The position numbers were made by a program, and so were the translations under genes. Below, one piece after another: positions 8,285 to 14,135 of a stretch of DNA of 14,135 nucleotides. The stretch is from assembly GCA_030621995.1 (NCBI GenBank), contig JAUXGP010000014.1, positions 1 through 14,135 of the forward strand, written 5' to 3'. The notes beneath the pieces are model-generated. The model saw nothing but the letters and a program-made list of their open reading frames with translations. It did no database searches and was not told the origin of the DNA. This DNA is from Psychrilyobacter sp. (GTDB lineage: Bacteria; Fusobacteriota; Fusobacteriia; Fusobacteriales; Fusobacteriaceae). Numbering within the stretch: the first letter of the stretch is position 1; the number at the start of each line of letters is the position of its first letter.

Positions 8285-8294
8285 TGACTAGTCA
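8285..8294. promoter_or_regulatory. Palindromic operator for the TetR-family repressor
   Basis: TGACTAGTCA is a perfect 10-base palindrome lying about 5-15 bases after the predicted transcription start of the tetR-led operon. An extra TGAC precedes it on the plus strand (8281-8284), giving TGACTGACTAGTCA, which resembles operator sequences of TetR/AcrR repressors. Binding here would block early elongation or polymerase loading. The match is by pattern; binding is inferred. Confidence 0.65.
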
Positions 8295-8306
8295 CTTTCA
8301 TGGAAA

Positions 8307-8335
8307 AGTATACCCTTTTAAAGTTATAAAGTCAA
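8307..8335 (-). promoter_or_regulatory. Promoter of the tetR-efflux operon
   Basis: On the minus strand, TTGACT (8335-8330), a 17-base spacer and TATACT (8312-8307) form a near-consensus sigma-A promoter. The expected start is near 8300, giving a leader of about 40 bases that contains the palindromic operator. It is the only clear promoter seen for the five-gene operon. Confidence 0.8.
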
Positions 8336-8381
8336 CCTTTATATTAACATTAACACTGATCTAACAAAAAGCCTTTATTGA

Positions 8382-8435
8382 AAATAAAAAAGGTTTAAAC
8401 CCTTAATTTTATTAGGGTTTAAACCTTTTTTATTT
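8382..8435 (-). terminator. Long bidirectional terminator after the HAD phosphatase gene
   Basis: The arms 8382-8403 and 8414-8435 pair over 22 bases around a 10-base loop. The inner part contains GGTTTAAACC, and runs of six A and six T lie near the outer ends, so a U-run follows the GC-bearing part of the stem in either direction. It ends the HAD gene (stop at 8488) and shields the tetR promoter from read-through. Confidence 0.88.
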
Positions 8436-8487
8436 AATTCAAATAATCTTTACACAATAGACAGCAGGCAGAGCAGCTCAAGTCCCG

Positions 8488-9309
8488 TTACATATTTAGT
8501 GTTTTATTGGTTATAAATTTTTCAATCACTGTTTTCAGAGCATGATCATTGTGAGAAGTCGAGATAAACTTCGCCATATTCTTCACTTCTACCTTGGCAT
8601 TTTCCACAGCTACCGGCATCCCTGCCACCTCTAACATAGTCAGATCGTTGTAGGAGTCTCCTACACCTATGATTTCCTCCGGCTTTATATCCAATTTATG
8701 GGCTAACTTAAGTAAACTGGCTCCCTTATCGATTCCTTTTTTCATTACCTCTAAGAAAAACGGCTTGGATATAGCCAGACTGTATTCCCCTTTCAGGAGT
8801 TCGTTTAATTTTTTCTCCACCTCTTTTAGATATTCTGGCTTTTCCAGCATAATACACTTTACTACCGGCTCGGTTACTGTTGATTTAAAGCAGTCTACCT
8901 TTCTATACGGCATCCCTGTAAGGTCTACCTCTACATCTATATATTCACTTGTAGTTTCAGCAGTGATCTTCTCATCCACATAGGTAAGCAGATGTACATT
9001 GTGTTCCTTGGACAAGTCATATATCTTGTGGGCATCCTCTACAGTCAACTTTTCTTCCAACCATATTTTATCTGTTGCACACTCAGTAATTATAGCCCCG
9101 TTATAACTCAGCATATAGCTTCCATATCTATCCAGTTCTAATTCTTTGGCAAACTCCTTCATGGCAAAGGTCGGTCTTCCCGAAGCTAAAACAAATTTTA
9201 TTCCCATTTTTTGTATCTTCATTATAGCTTCTTTATTCTCTCTCGATATCTTTCCCTCGCTATTTAACAATGTATCATCCATATCAGTTACTATCATCTT
9301 ATATTTCAT
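8488..9309 (-). CDS. Cof-type HAD-IIB sugar/nucleotide phosphatase
   Basis: A 273-residue haloacid-dehalogenase hydrolase of the Cof/YidA group, cytosolic and magnesium-dependent, which removes phosphate from sugar phosphates or other small phosphates. All motifs are intact: motif I DMDDTLL with Asp9 as nucleophile and Asp11 as acid/base; motif II LASGR with Ser43; motif III Lys195 in GIDKGASL; motif IV GVGDSYNDLTML with Asp218 and Asp222. The cap between about 85 and 185 is the C2B type. The substrate cannot be told from the sequence. It appears monocistronic, with an AAGGAG site before the ATG and a strong terminator after it. The upstream promoter is unclear; TATACT at 9349-9344 is the best -10 candidate but has a poor -35. 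Confidence 0.93.
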   Translation of the reverse strand: MKYKMIVTDMDDTLLNSEGKISRENKEAIMKIQKMGIKFVLASGRPTFAMKEFAKELELDRYGSYMLSYNGAIITECATDKIWLEEKLTVEDAHKIYDLSKEHNVHLLTYVDEKITAETTSEYIDVEVDLTGMPYRKVDCFKSTVTEPVVKCIMLEKPEYLKEVEKKLNELLKGEYSLAISKPFFLEVMKKGIDKGASLLKLAHKLDIKPEEIIGVGDSYNDLTMLEVAGMPVAVENAKVEVKNMAKFISTSHNDHALKTVIEKFITNKTLNM

Positions 9310-9442
9310 AATTTTAATCTCCTTATATCAGATTTTTATTCCAAGTATATAATATCATAAAAATTAGAAAAATACTTTTTTGCCACTATTTCATCCCTCA
9401 ATCCCGTTATAGTTAGTTTTGATTTTCTTTCTATCTTACTTT

Positions 9443-9465
9443 GTTTCTCCCTACGAGGGAGAAAC
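9443..9465. repeat. Perfect hairpin in the intergenic region
   Basis: GTTTCTCCCT (9443-9452) and AGGGAGAAAC (9456-9465) are perfect 10-base inverted arms around the 3-base loop ACG. No T-run follows on either strand, so it is not a standard terminator. It lies next to the repeat-like units at 9505-9588 and shares their CTCCCT/AGGGAG wording, so it may be part of the same element. Confidence 0.6.
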
Positions 9466-9504
9466 TAGGAGAAGAGGGTTATCCCCATCTTGTTAAATTT
9501 TTCT

Positions 9505-9588
9505 TTCCCTCTACCTTGGAGGGAGAGGGTGTCCATAGGACCGGAGAGGGTAGAAGAAGGGGGGAGAGTGCCGATAGGCGAGAGAGGA
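9505..9588. repeat. Repetitive extragenic element, two related palindromic units
   Basis: The purine-rich plus strand holds CCCTCT...AGAGGG complementarity (9508-9529), then two similar units: GAGAGGGT, a GTCC-ATA-GGAC mini-hairpin (9531-9541) and GGAGAGGGT; next GGAGAGTG with a GCC-GATA-GGC mini-hairpin (9570-9579) and GAGAGAGG. This layout, a small variable palindrome framed by GAGAGGG words, resembles dispersed intergenic palindromic repeats seen in many genomes. The whole gene-free stretch 9310-9602 otherwise shows only the 9443 hairpin and AT-rich DNA ahead of the HAD gene. Copy number elsewhere is unknown. Confidence 0.5.
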
Positions 9589-9602
9589 TAAAAAAATGTA
9601 AG

Positions 9603-9630
9603 TAAAAACCCCTCCTAAAATAGGAGGGGT
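9603..9630 (-). terminator. Terminator of rnpB
   Basis: Stem arms ACCCCTCCT (9608-9616) and AGGAGGGGT (9622-9630) pair perfectly, followed on the minus strand by TTTTT. It lies about 75 bases past the mature 3' end of the RNase P RNA. A second hairpin with no U-run (10-base arms, 9655-9664 and 9668-9677) sits between and may guide 3' processing. Confidence 0.9.
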
Positions 9631-9702
9631 GGTTATTACTTTCATCTCTACTTCTTTTCCCTTTAATAAAGGGAAAAAATAAGAATAAAAGAGTTATTTA
9701 TG

Positions 9703-10062
9703 ATAAATAGGTGTTAGGATACGCCGGGTTTTGTCGTTGGTCAATCATTTATCTAGACCTATAATTGCTTATAGGCTCAAGCGACACACCTAAAGATCGA
9801 GACGGGCAGTCTCATTCTGACCTTTCTTCGGTCTTGCTCCAGAAGGGGTTTACCAAGCTACAATAGTTTCCTATCATACTGGTGGGCTCTTACCCCACCT
9901 TTTCACCCTTACCTACAAAACAAGTTCATAGGCGGTCTATTTTCTGTGGCACTTTCCTTAAGGTTTCCCTCAGCAGCCGTTAGCTACCTTCATTGCCCTG
10001 TGGAGCCCGGACGTTCCTCCCCTGGATTCCTCCAGCGGCGACTGACTCTAACACCTAGTTAT
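9703..10062 (-). ncRNA. rnpB: RNase P RNA, bacterial type A
   Basis: This is the catalytic RNA of RNase P, which trims the 5' ends of tRNA precursors with the RnpA protein. On the minus strand the conserved blocks occur in order: GAGGAACGTCCGGGCTCCAC near the 5' end, GGTAAGGGTGAAAAGGTG and GGTAAGAGCCCACC in the middle, the CACAGAAAATAGACCGCC block, and AAACCCGGC close to the 3' end. Terminal helix P1 is visible as TAGGTGTTAG (9708-9717) pairing with CTAACACCTA (10048-10057), extendable outward with one mismatch, which sets the ends to within a few bases. It starts about 10 bases after the stop of the TPM-like gene on the same strand. No good promoter is seen in front, so it may be cut from a longer operon transcript. 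Ends are approximate. Confidence 0.97.
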
Positions 10063-10069
10063 TAATTTT

Positions 10070-10621
10070 TTATCTTCTTTTTTTAATTCCACCCATCTTT
10101 ATAAACCTTAGAGTTACAAAAATAGCTATAGCCATAAATATCAGGATCAATAATCCTGCAAATTTATTTTCAATGAATGTTTTTTTTACCTCTTGTTTTT
10201 GGATTTCTTGTTTATCTACCTCTATATCATCTACAATTTTTTCCGATACATCCAAAACACTGAGTATAAACTTTTTATACTCTTTTTTTACTATTGCATC
10301 TTCCCCTTCAACCAACAAATTGTCGATCTCTTCCTCGTAGGCACTGGTATCTATATCTTGGGTAAATTTTAATTTTACATTGACATCATTTTTTCCGTCT
10401 GGAATTATATCCAAAATTATTGCCTTTTCAACGATATCTTTGTCATCCATTTTTCTGCCAAGATTTATATGATACACTATATCCCCATTTTTTTCAATCT
10501 CTGATAATTTTTTTTCAACCTCTTGCTTCTCTTCTGCAGTTAAATAGTTCCCACTGTCATTTACCTGTCCAAATGAAAATGTGAATACTACAAGGATTAG
10601 AAATATTATTCTTTTTATCAT
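10070..10621 (-). CDS. Secreted, membrane-anchored TPM-like protein
   Basis: A 183-residue protein of unknown function. A signal peptide (about residues 1-18, ending FSFG) precedes a short domain, YLTAEEKQEVEKKLSEIEK with a following beta strand DIVYHINLG (about 26-55), which looks like a shortened TPM domain. A charged linker runs to about 150; a membrane helix (154-174, FAGLLILIFMAIAIFVTLRFI) and the basic tail KKRR follow, giving an outside-facing domain anchored by its C-terminus. TPM proteins are tied to envelope or photosystem upkeep in other organisms; the role here is not known. It follows the Nif3 gene by 15 bases, with a TAGGAGG site, so it belongs to the same operon. Confidence 0.7.
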   Translation of the reverse strand: MIKRIIFLILVVFTFSFGQVNDSGNYLTAEEKQEVEKKLSEIEKNGDIVYHINLGRKMDDKDIVEKAIILDIIPDGKNDVNVKLKFTQDIDTSAYEEEIDNLLVEGEDAIVKKEYKKFILSVLDVSEKIVDDIEVDKQEIQKQEVKKTFIENKFAGLLILIFMAIAIFVTLRFIKMGGIKKRR

Positions 10622-10636
10622 AGGATCCTCCTAATT

Positions 10637-11692
10637 TTATAAACTCTTAAATACTGGCTGATCATTATAGATCTCCACCGCTAAATCATCACAATATTTT
10701 TCTATTATATCGGTAAAGAAATACTCACTTTCATAGTGTCCGATATCAAAGATAGATATTCCCATCTCCCTAGCATCCAAGGCTTCATGATATTTTATAT
10801 CACCTGTTATAAAAAGGTCAACACCTATTTTTTCCAGCCGGCCTAAAAAACTAGCTCCTCCACCATTTACTACAGCTATTTTCTTTATCTTTTTATCCAA
10901 TTCTCCCACTACCCTTACATTGTTTAGAGACAATTTCTCTTTAACTACCTCCAGGTACCTGCCTAACTCCATCCCTTCAGACAGACTATATATCCTTCCG
11001 AGTCCGCCTAAAGAGATCTTATTTTCTGTTTTTATTATCTCATAAGCTACCTCATCATAGGGATGAATTTTTTTTATCTCATTTAAAAGATTGGACAGTT
11101 TCCCTTTTTCACCTAAGATGCTTATTTTTTTATTTTTATTCCTACACTTTTCTTTTCCCTCTGCCTTTTCAAAGTTTTCCATGGAATCAGAGGTATAGTA
11201 TACATTTTTATACCCGTTATATTCCAATCCAAATTCCTCTACCTTAGATTTCAACCTCTCCTCAAATTCCACCTTTATATAGACTGATAACAGGTACATA
11301 TCCATATATTTTTCATCTAAAATCTTAGATGTTTCCACTCCTAATTTTTCACATATATATTGATTTAATCCACCCTCAGCAGAATCTAAGTTGGTATGCA
11401 TAGAATACACAGCAATCTTATTTTCAATTAATTTTAAAAGTTTTCTACCCATCAAATTTTTAGAAGTAACATTCTTTATCCCGCTGAATATAATAGGGTG
11501 GTGGGTTATGATGAGGTTTGCCCCCACTTCTATGGCATGATCTATTACCTCTTCTGTAGCATCCAATGATATCTGTACCTTTGTAATTTCTCTACCTTCA
11601 TCCCCGACCAAAAGACCTATATTATCCCAGGATTCGGCTATATTTTTAGGGAATTTTTTCTCCAGTTTTTTTATCAAACTCTTAATTTTCAT
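10637..11692 (-). CDS. Nif3/YqfO-family dinuclear metal-binding protein
   Basis: A 351-residue Nif3-like protein of the long (YqfO) type, forming toroidal hexamers with a two-metal site in family members. Metal ligands are in place: ITHHPIIFSG (His64, His65), YSMHTNLDSAEGG (His99, Asp103), and GHYESEYFF (His319, Glu323). Between the two halves (about 135-220) lies the CutA/PII-like insert with the diagnostic HPYDEVAYEI. Its biochemical role is unsettled; it is often named a GTP cyclohydrolase I type 2 homologue. The ATG at 11692 is preferred over the one at 11713 because AGAGGG sits about 9 bases before it and the family starts with MKIKSLIKKLE-like sequence. The start overlaps the end of the sigma-like gene by 11 bases, indicating coupling. 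Nif3 genes also follow sigA in Bacillus relatives. Confidence 0.93.
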   Translation of the reverse strand: MKIKSLIKKLEKKFPKNIAESWDNIGLLVGDEGREITKVQISLDATEEVIDHAIEVGANLIITHHPIIFSGIKNVTSKNLMGRKLLKLIENKIAVYSMHTNLDSAEGGLNQYICEKLGVETSKILDEKYMDMYLLSVYIKVEFEERLKSKVEEFGLEYNGYKNVYYTSDSMENFEKAEGKEKCRNKNKKISILGEKGKLSNLLNEIKKIHPYDEVAYEIIKTENKISLGGLGRIYSLSEGMELGRYLEVVKEKLSLNNVRVVGELDKKIKKIAVVNGGGASFLGRLEKIGVDLFITGDIKYHEALDAREMGISIFDIGHYESEYFFTDIIEKYCDDLAVEIYNDQPVFKSL

Positions 11693-12659
11693 CGATCCAT
11701 TCCCTCTTTCCATTATATTTTAATTTTATCATAAGCTTTTCCACCTCTGCCTTTACCTTTGACGGCTGCGTATCTAAGATCTCTCCAATCTCCTCAAAGT
11801 ATTTTCTCTTCCCGCTGAGTCCATAGTACAGATCTAAGATTTTTACCTCAGTTGATGTAAATTTATTGGCTAAATTAGACACCGACATCAACTTTTCTAT
11901 CTTTGCCAGCTCCATATCTATCTCGGCAATACTCTTATATACTTCAGCTTCCTCACTCTCTTCTTTTTTTATTAAAAATCCATAGCTGTTGATTTTTTGT
12001 AAGTTTTCAAATTCTTCCATATCCATATTTAAAACTCTCTTTACCTCTAATTCATCGACCTCTTCTGTCTCAAAATCAATAATTTTATTCTCCGACTTAT
12101 AGACTTCCACCTTCATATTTTTAAAGTAGGCTATTACAGGAGATTTCAGCTCTTCCACAACCAGCTTATTGCTTTGAATCATCTCGTATTTTATCCAAAA
12201 TTCCATATATTCTGAAAAATCCATAGAATAATCCAGGTCGTAATTATCTATGGCTTTCACTATCCCCATAAGGCCGTCTTGAACTAACTCTATATAACTT
12301 GTCCCTACTTTAGAATAATTAAGAGCTGTCTTAGCCACTAATTTAAGCGATCCTTCCATCAATATTTCCCTGGAAGAAATATCTCCACCCTTGATATTTT
12401 TCAATAATTCCAATATTTTTTCTTTTTTTATAGATTTTACAGAGGATAGTTCCCTCAAATAATTCTCCACAGTATTCTCATAAAAATTCCCCATATTTCT
12501 ATGATCAAATTTTTCAACCCTCCCGTCTGTTTCATCTATTTTTTTCCCCTCTAAGTTTAATATTAAGTCCTTAAATTCATCAGAGGTAGAAGTTTCAGCC
12601 ATTAGTTCAAAACTCCTCATATCTATTGTATTTTCTATATTTTTAATATCTATTTTCAT
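11682..12659 (-). CDS. Divergent sigma-70-family protein
   Basis: A 325-residue protein with the layout of a group 1/2 sigma factor. Region 1.2-like: NTVENYLRELSSVKSIKKEKILELLKNIKGGD (about 62-93). Region 2: LKLVAKTALNYSKVGTSYIELVQDGLMGIVKAIDNYD, then FSEYMEFWIKYEMIQSN (148-164). Region 4: FTSTEVKILDLYYGLSG...FEEIGEILDTQPSKVKAEVEKLMIKLKY (267-315). Core-binding region 2.2 is well kept, but DNA-reading residues differ: E. coli Trp433, Gln437 and Thr440 align with Phe, Tyr and Ile; Arg584, Glu585 and Gln589 align with Pro, Ser and Ala. The region 3 link is unusual and rich in acidic residues. A second, standard sigma must exist, since promoters here are consensus. It may direct a different promoter class, act as an antagonist, or be degenerate. 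Head gene of the Nif3-TPM operon with its own promoter. Confidence 0.85.
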   Translation of the reverse strand: MKIDIKNIENTIDMRSFELMAETSTSDEFKDLILNLEGKKIDETDGRVEKFDHRNMGNFYENTVENYLRELSSVKSIKKEKILELLKNIKGGDISSREILMEGSLKLVAKTALNYSKVGTSYIELVQDGLMGIVKAIDNYDLDYSMDFSEYMEFWIKYEMIQSNKLVVEELKSPVIAYFKNMKVEVYKSENKIIDFETEEVDELEVKRVLNMDMEEFENLQKINSYGFLIKKEESEEAEVYKSIAEIDMELAKIEKLMSVSNLANKFTSTEVKILDLYYGLSGKRKYFEEIGEILDTQPSKVKAEVEKLMIKLKYNGKREWIDEN

Positions 12660-12695
12660 CTTCTCAACTCCAAATATATTTTTTTCGCATTATAT

Positions 12696-12724
12696 ATAAT
12701 ACCAAAGTTTTTAAACTCTTTCAA
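12696..12724 (-). promoter_or_regulatory. Promoter of the sigma-like/Nif3/TPM operon
   Basis: TTGAAA (12724-12719), a 17-base spacer and TATTAT (12701-12696) on the minus strand form a good sigma-A-type promoter. The expected start near 12689 leaves a leader of about 30 bases with a GGAG ribosome site before the ATG at 12659. It lies just after the serine dehydratase terminator. Confidence 0.72.
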
Positions 12725-12741
12725 TGAATTTAAAATTAAAA

Positions 12742-12772
12742 TAAGAGGCAGTCCAATAGGAGCTGCCTCTTA
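12742..12772 (-). terminator. Terminator of the L-serine dehydratase gene
   Basis: TAAGAGGCAG (12742-12751) and CTGCCTCTTA (12763-12772) pair over 10 bases, with an inner TCC/GGA pairing across the loop. On the minus strand the stem is followed by TTTTAATTTTAAA, an interrupted U-run. It lies about 55 bases after the dehydratase stop. The stretch between (12773-12826) is AT-rich and shows nothing more. Confidence 0.72.
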
Positions 12773-12826
12773 GTTAATTAAGTATACTAGATATTTTTTC
12801 TATATCCTTAATTTTTTATTTTTTAA

Positions 12827-14035
12827 TTAGCAGTTTGCATTAAAATCAAATTTAGCTAATCCGCCCAATGATGTTTCCTTATATTCACTCTTCATGTCCA
12901 GACCAGTTTGTTTCATTGTAAGTACTACCTTATCAAAACTAACTGTATGCTGACCATCTGTAAATAATGAGTAGTTAGCTGCATCCAATGCTCTAACTGC
13001 TGCTGCTGCATTTCTTTCGATACAAGGAATTTGTACATATCCTCCCACTGGGTCACATGTAAGACCTAAGTGATGCTCTAATGCCATCTCTGCTGCATAC
13101 TCTATTTGATCTAAAGATCCACCTAAGATAAATGCTGACATTCCTGCTGCCATTGCACATCCGGCTCCTACTTCAGCCTGACATCCACCCTCTGCTCCAG
13201 ATATAGTTGCATTTGTTTTGATTAAGTTTCCAATTAATCCAGCTATTGCAAGACCTCTTAAAGTTTCTTCCTTAGATAAATTATGCTCCTCTCTTAAAGC
13301 GTATAATAATCCAGGAATGATTCCTGCTGCACCACAGGTAGGAGCAGTAACAACTCTTCCTCCTCCACCGTTTTCTTCAGAAACAGCAAGTGTGTATGCA
13401 AATATTTTTCCTAAGTAACTAGTTCTGGAGTCATCTCTTCTGGCTTTTCTATAGAACATTTGAGCTTTTCTCGGGTATTGAATAGTTCCTGGTAATACTC
13501 CGGTCTTTGAAAGACCTGTTTTTACAGATTCTTCCATAGCTTCCCAAATTCTCTCTAAGAATGCCCAGATAGAAGCATCTTCCATCTCTGCTACATATTC
13601 CCACAATTCTTTTTGATTTGCCTTACACCACTTTAATACTTCATCCATAGTTGTCAATGGATAAACTCTGTTTGCTCCGCCTCTAGATTCACCATCTTCT
13701 ACGATAGTTCCTCCTCCTACAGAGAATACTAACCATTCTTTTAATTTATTTCCATCTTTATCTAATGCTATGAACTTCATTCCATTTGTATGAAATTCAT
13801 GAACAAAATCTGCCATCCAAATTATCTCGGTAGCCTTAGGCTTTAAAGTTTCTTCGATAACCCAGTCAGTTAAATGTCCCTTTCCGGTAGCTGCCAATGA
13901 TCCGTATAACTCCACTTGAAAACTTGCTGCATCGGGGTTCTCCATTTTAAATCTTTTTGCTGCTCTTTCCGGTCCCATAGTATGCGAACTAGATGGTCCA
14001 TTTCCTATCTTAAATAACTCCTTTAACGAATCCAT
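12827..14035 (-). CDS. sdaA: L-serine dehydratase, iron-sulfur type, single chain
   Basis: A 402-residue enzyme that deaminates L-serine to pyruvate and ammonia using a [4Fe-4S] cluster as Lewis acid. The beta domain starts at once with KIGNGPSSSHTMGPERAA (about 9-26), and the alpha domain follows from about 160, so both halves are fused as in SdaA/TdcG, though the chain is shorter than the roughly 454 residues of E. coli SdaA. Likely cluster ligands are Cys285 (EGGCQAE), Cys327 (LTCDPVGG) and Cys338 (IPCIERN). The last residue is Cys402, matching the C-terminal cysteine that caps the fourth iron in the Legionella enzyme. APTCGAAG (231-238) is another conserved loop. Amino-acid fermenters use this route to make pyruvate. 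It is monocistronic, between its own promoter and a terminator; the start has an AGGAAG site. Confidence 0.95.
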   Translation of the reverse strand: MDSLKELFKIGNGPSSSHTMGPERAAKRFKMENPDAASFQVELYGSLAATGKGHLTDWVIEETLKPKATEIIWMADFVHEFHTNGMKFIALDKDGNKLKEWLVFSVGGGTIVEDGESRGGANRVYPLTTMDEVLKWCKANQKELWEYVAEMEDASIWAFLERIWEAMEESVKTGLSKTGVLPGTIQYPRKAQMFYRKARRDDSRTSYLGKIFAYTLAVSEENGGGGRVVTAPTCGAAGIIPGLLYALREEHNLSKEETLRGLAIAGLIGNLIKTNATISGAEGGCQAEVGAGCAMAAGMSAFILGGSLDQIEYAAEMALEHHLGLTCDPVGGYVQIPCIERNAAAAVRALDAANYSLFTDGQHTVSFDKVVLTMKQTGLDMKSEYKETSLGGLAKFDFNANC

Positions 14036-14101
14036 AACTGTTTTCTTCCTAAGTTTTGCTGAATTTCAAATAATTCAATAAAATAATTTTTTTTATACTA
14101 T

Positions 14102-14129
14102 ATTATAACATAATTTTTATAATTTACAA
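14102..14129 (-). promoter_or_regulatory. Promoter of the L-serine dehydratase gene
   Basis: TTGTAA (14129-14124), a 16-base spacer and a perfect TATAAT (14107-14102) on the minus strand. The expected start near 14095 gives an AT-rich leader of about 60 bases, in which no riboswitch-like fold is apparent. Confidence 0.65.
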
Positions 14130-14135
14130 ATTTTC

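Noticed and set aside
9443..9588. CRISPR array or insertion sequence
   Set aside because: Units are irregular, spacers are not uniform, and no transposase or cas gene is present.
9655..9677. Second hairpin downstream of rnpB as an independent terminator
   Set aside because: It has a good AT-rich stem but no U-run after it on the minus strand; the stem at 9603-9630 fits better.
9945..9960. TGGCAC word resembling a sigma-54 -24 element
   Set aside because: It lies inside a conserved block of RNase P RNA, and no matching TTGC element follows at the right spacing.
11693..11713. Longer Nif3 start adding seven residues (MERGNGS)
   Set aside because: The ribosome site AGAGGG falls inside this extension, and the family normally begins at the downstream Met.

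Overview
The window is AT-rich, and nearly all of its coding is on the minus strand. Low GC combines with a Gram-negative envelope: a tripartite RND/TolC pump, a lipoprotein adaptor, and the start of a membrane-anchored protein resembling SurA/PpiD folding factors. With canonical sigma-A-type promoters, a bacterial type-A RNase P RNA and a one-chain Fe-S L-serine dehydratase, this fits Fusobacteriota (an Ilyobacter, Propionigenium or Psychrilyobacter-like organism). That assignment is inferred from protein and codon character, not from a database search.

Reading along the minus strand (right to left), the first unit is an L-serine dehydratase gene (14035-12827) with its own promoter and a hairpin terminator. 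Next comes a housekeeping-type operon with a clear promoter: a divergent sigma-70-family protein (12659-11682), an overlapping Nif3/YqfO dinuclear-metal protein, and a small secreted, membrane-anchored TPM-like protein. The RNase P RNA (rnpB) begins about 10 bases after that protein's stop and ends at a strong terminator (9603-9630). A region of about 290 bases (9310-9602) without a gene follows and holds hairpins and repeat-like units. After it come a Cof-type HAD phosphatase and a long bidirectional terminator.

The left half is a five-gene efflux operon: tetR, a TolC-family outer-membrane channel, a lipoprotein membrane-fusion protein, an RND pump, and a small PII-like ferredoxin-fold protein. 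It has a near-consensus promoter with a palindromic operator just downstream of the expected transcription start, so the TetR protein probably represses its own operon. A terminator (1769-1797) closes it. The last unit is an NtrC-type AAA+ regulator with a degenerate receiver and an altered GAFTGA loop, followed by the first 35 codons of the envelope folding-factor-like gene, cut by the window edge.

Most of the content belongs to known families. The items most worth a second look are the sigma-70-like protein whose promoter-reading residues are changed in both regions 2.4 and 4.2, the NtrC-like regulator with a defective sigma-54 contact loop, the PII-like protein ending the efflux operon, and the repeat-like units near 9443-9588.
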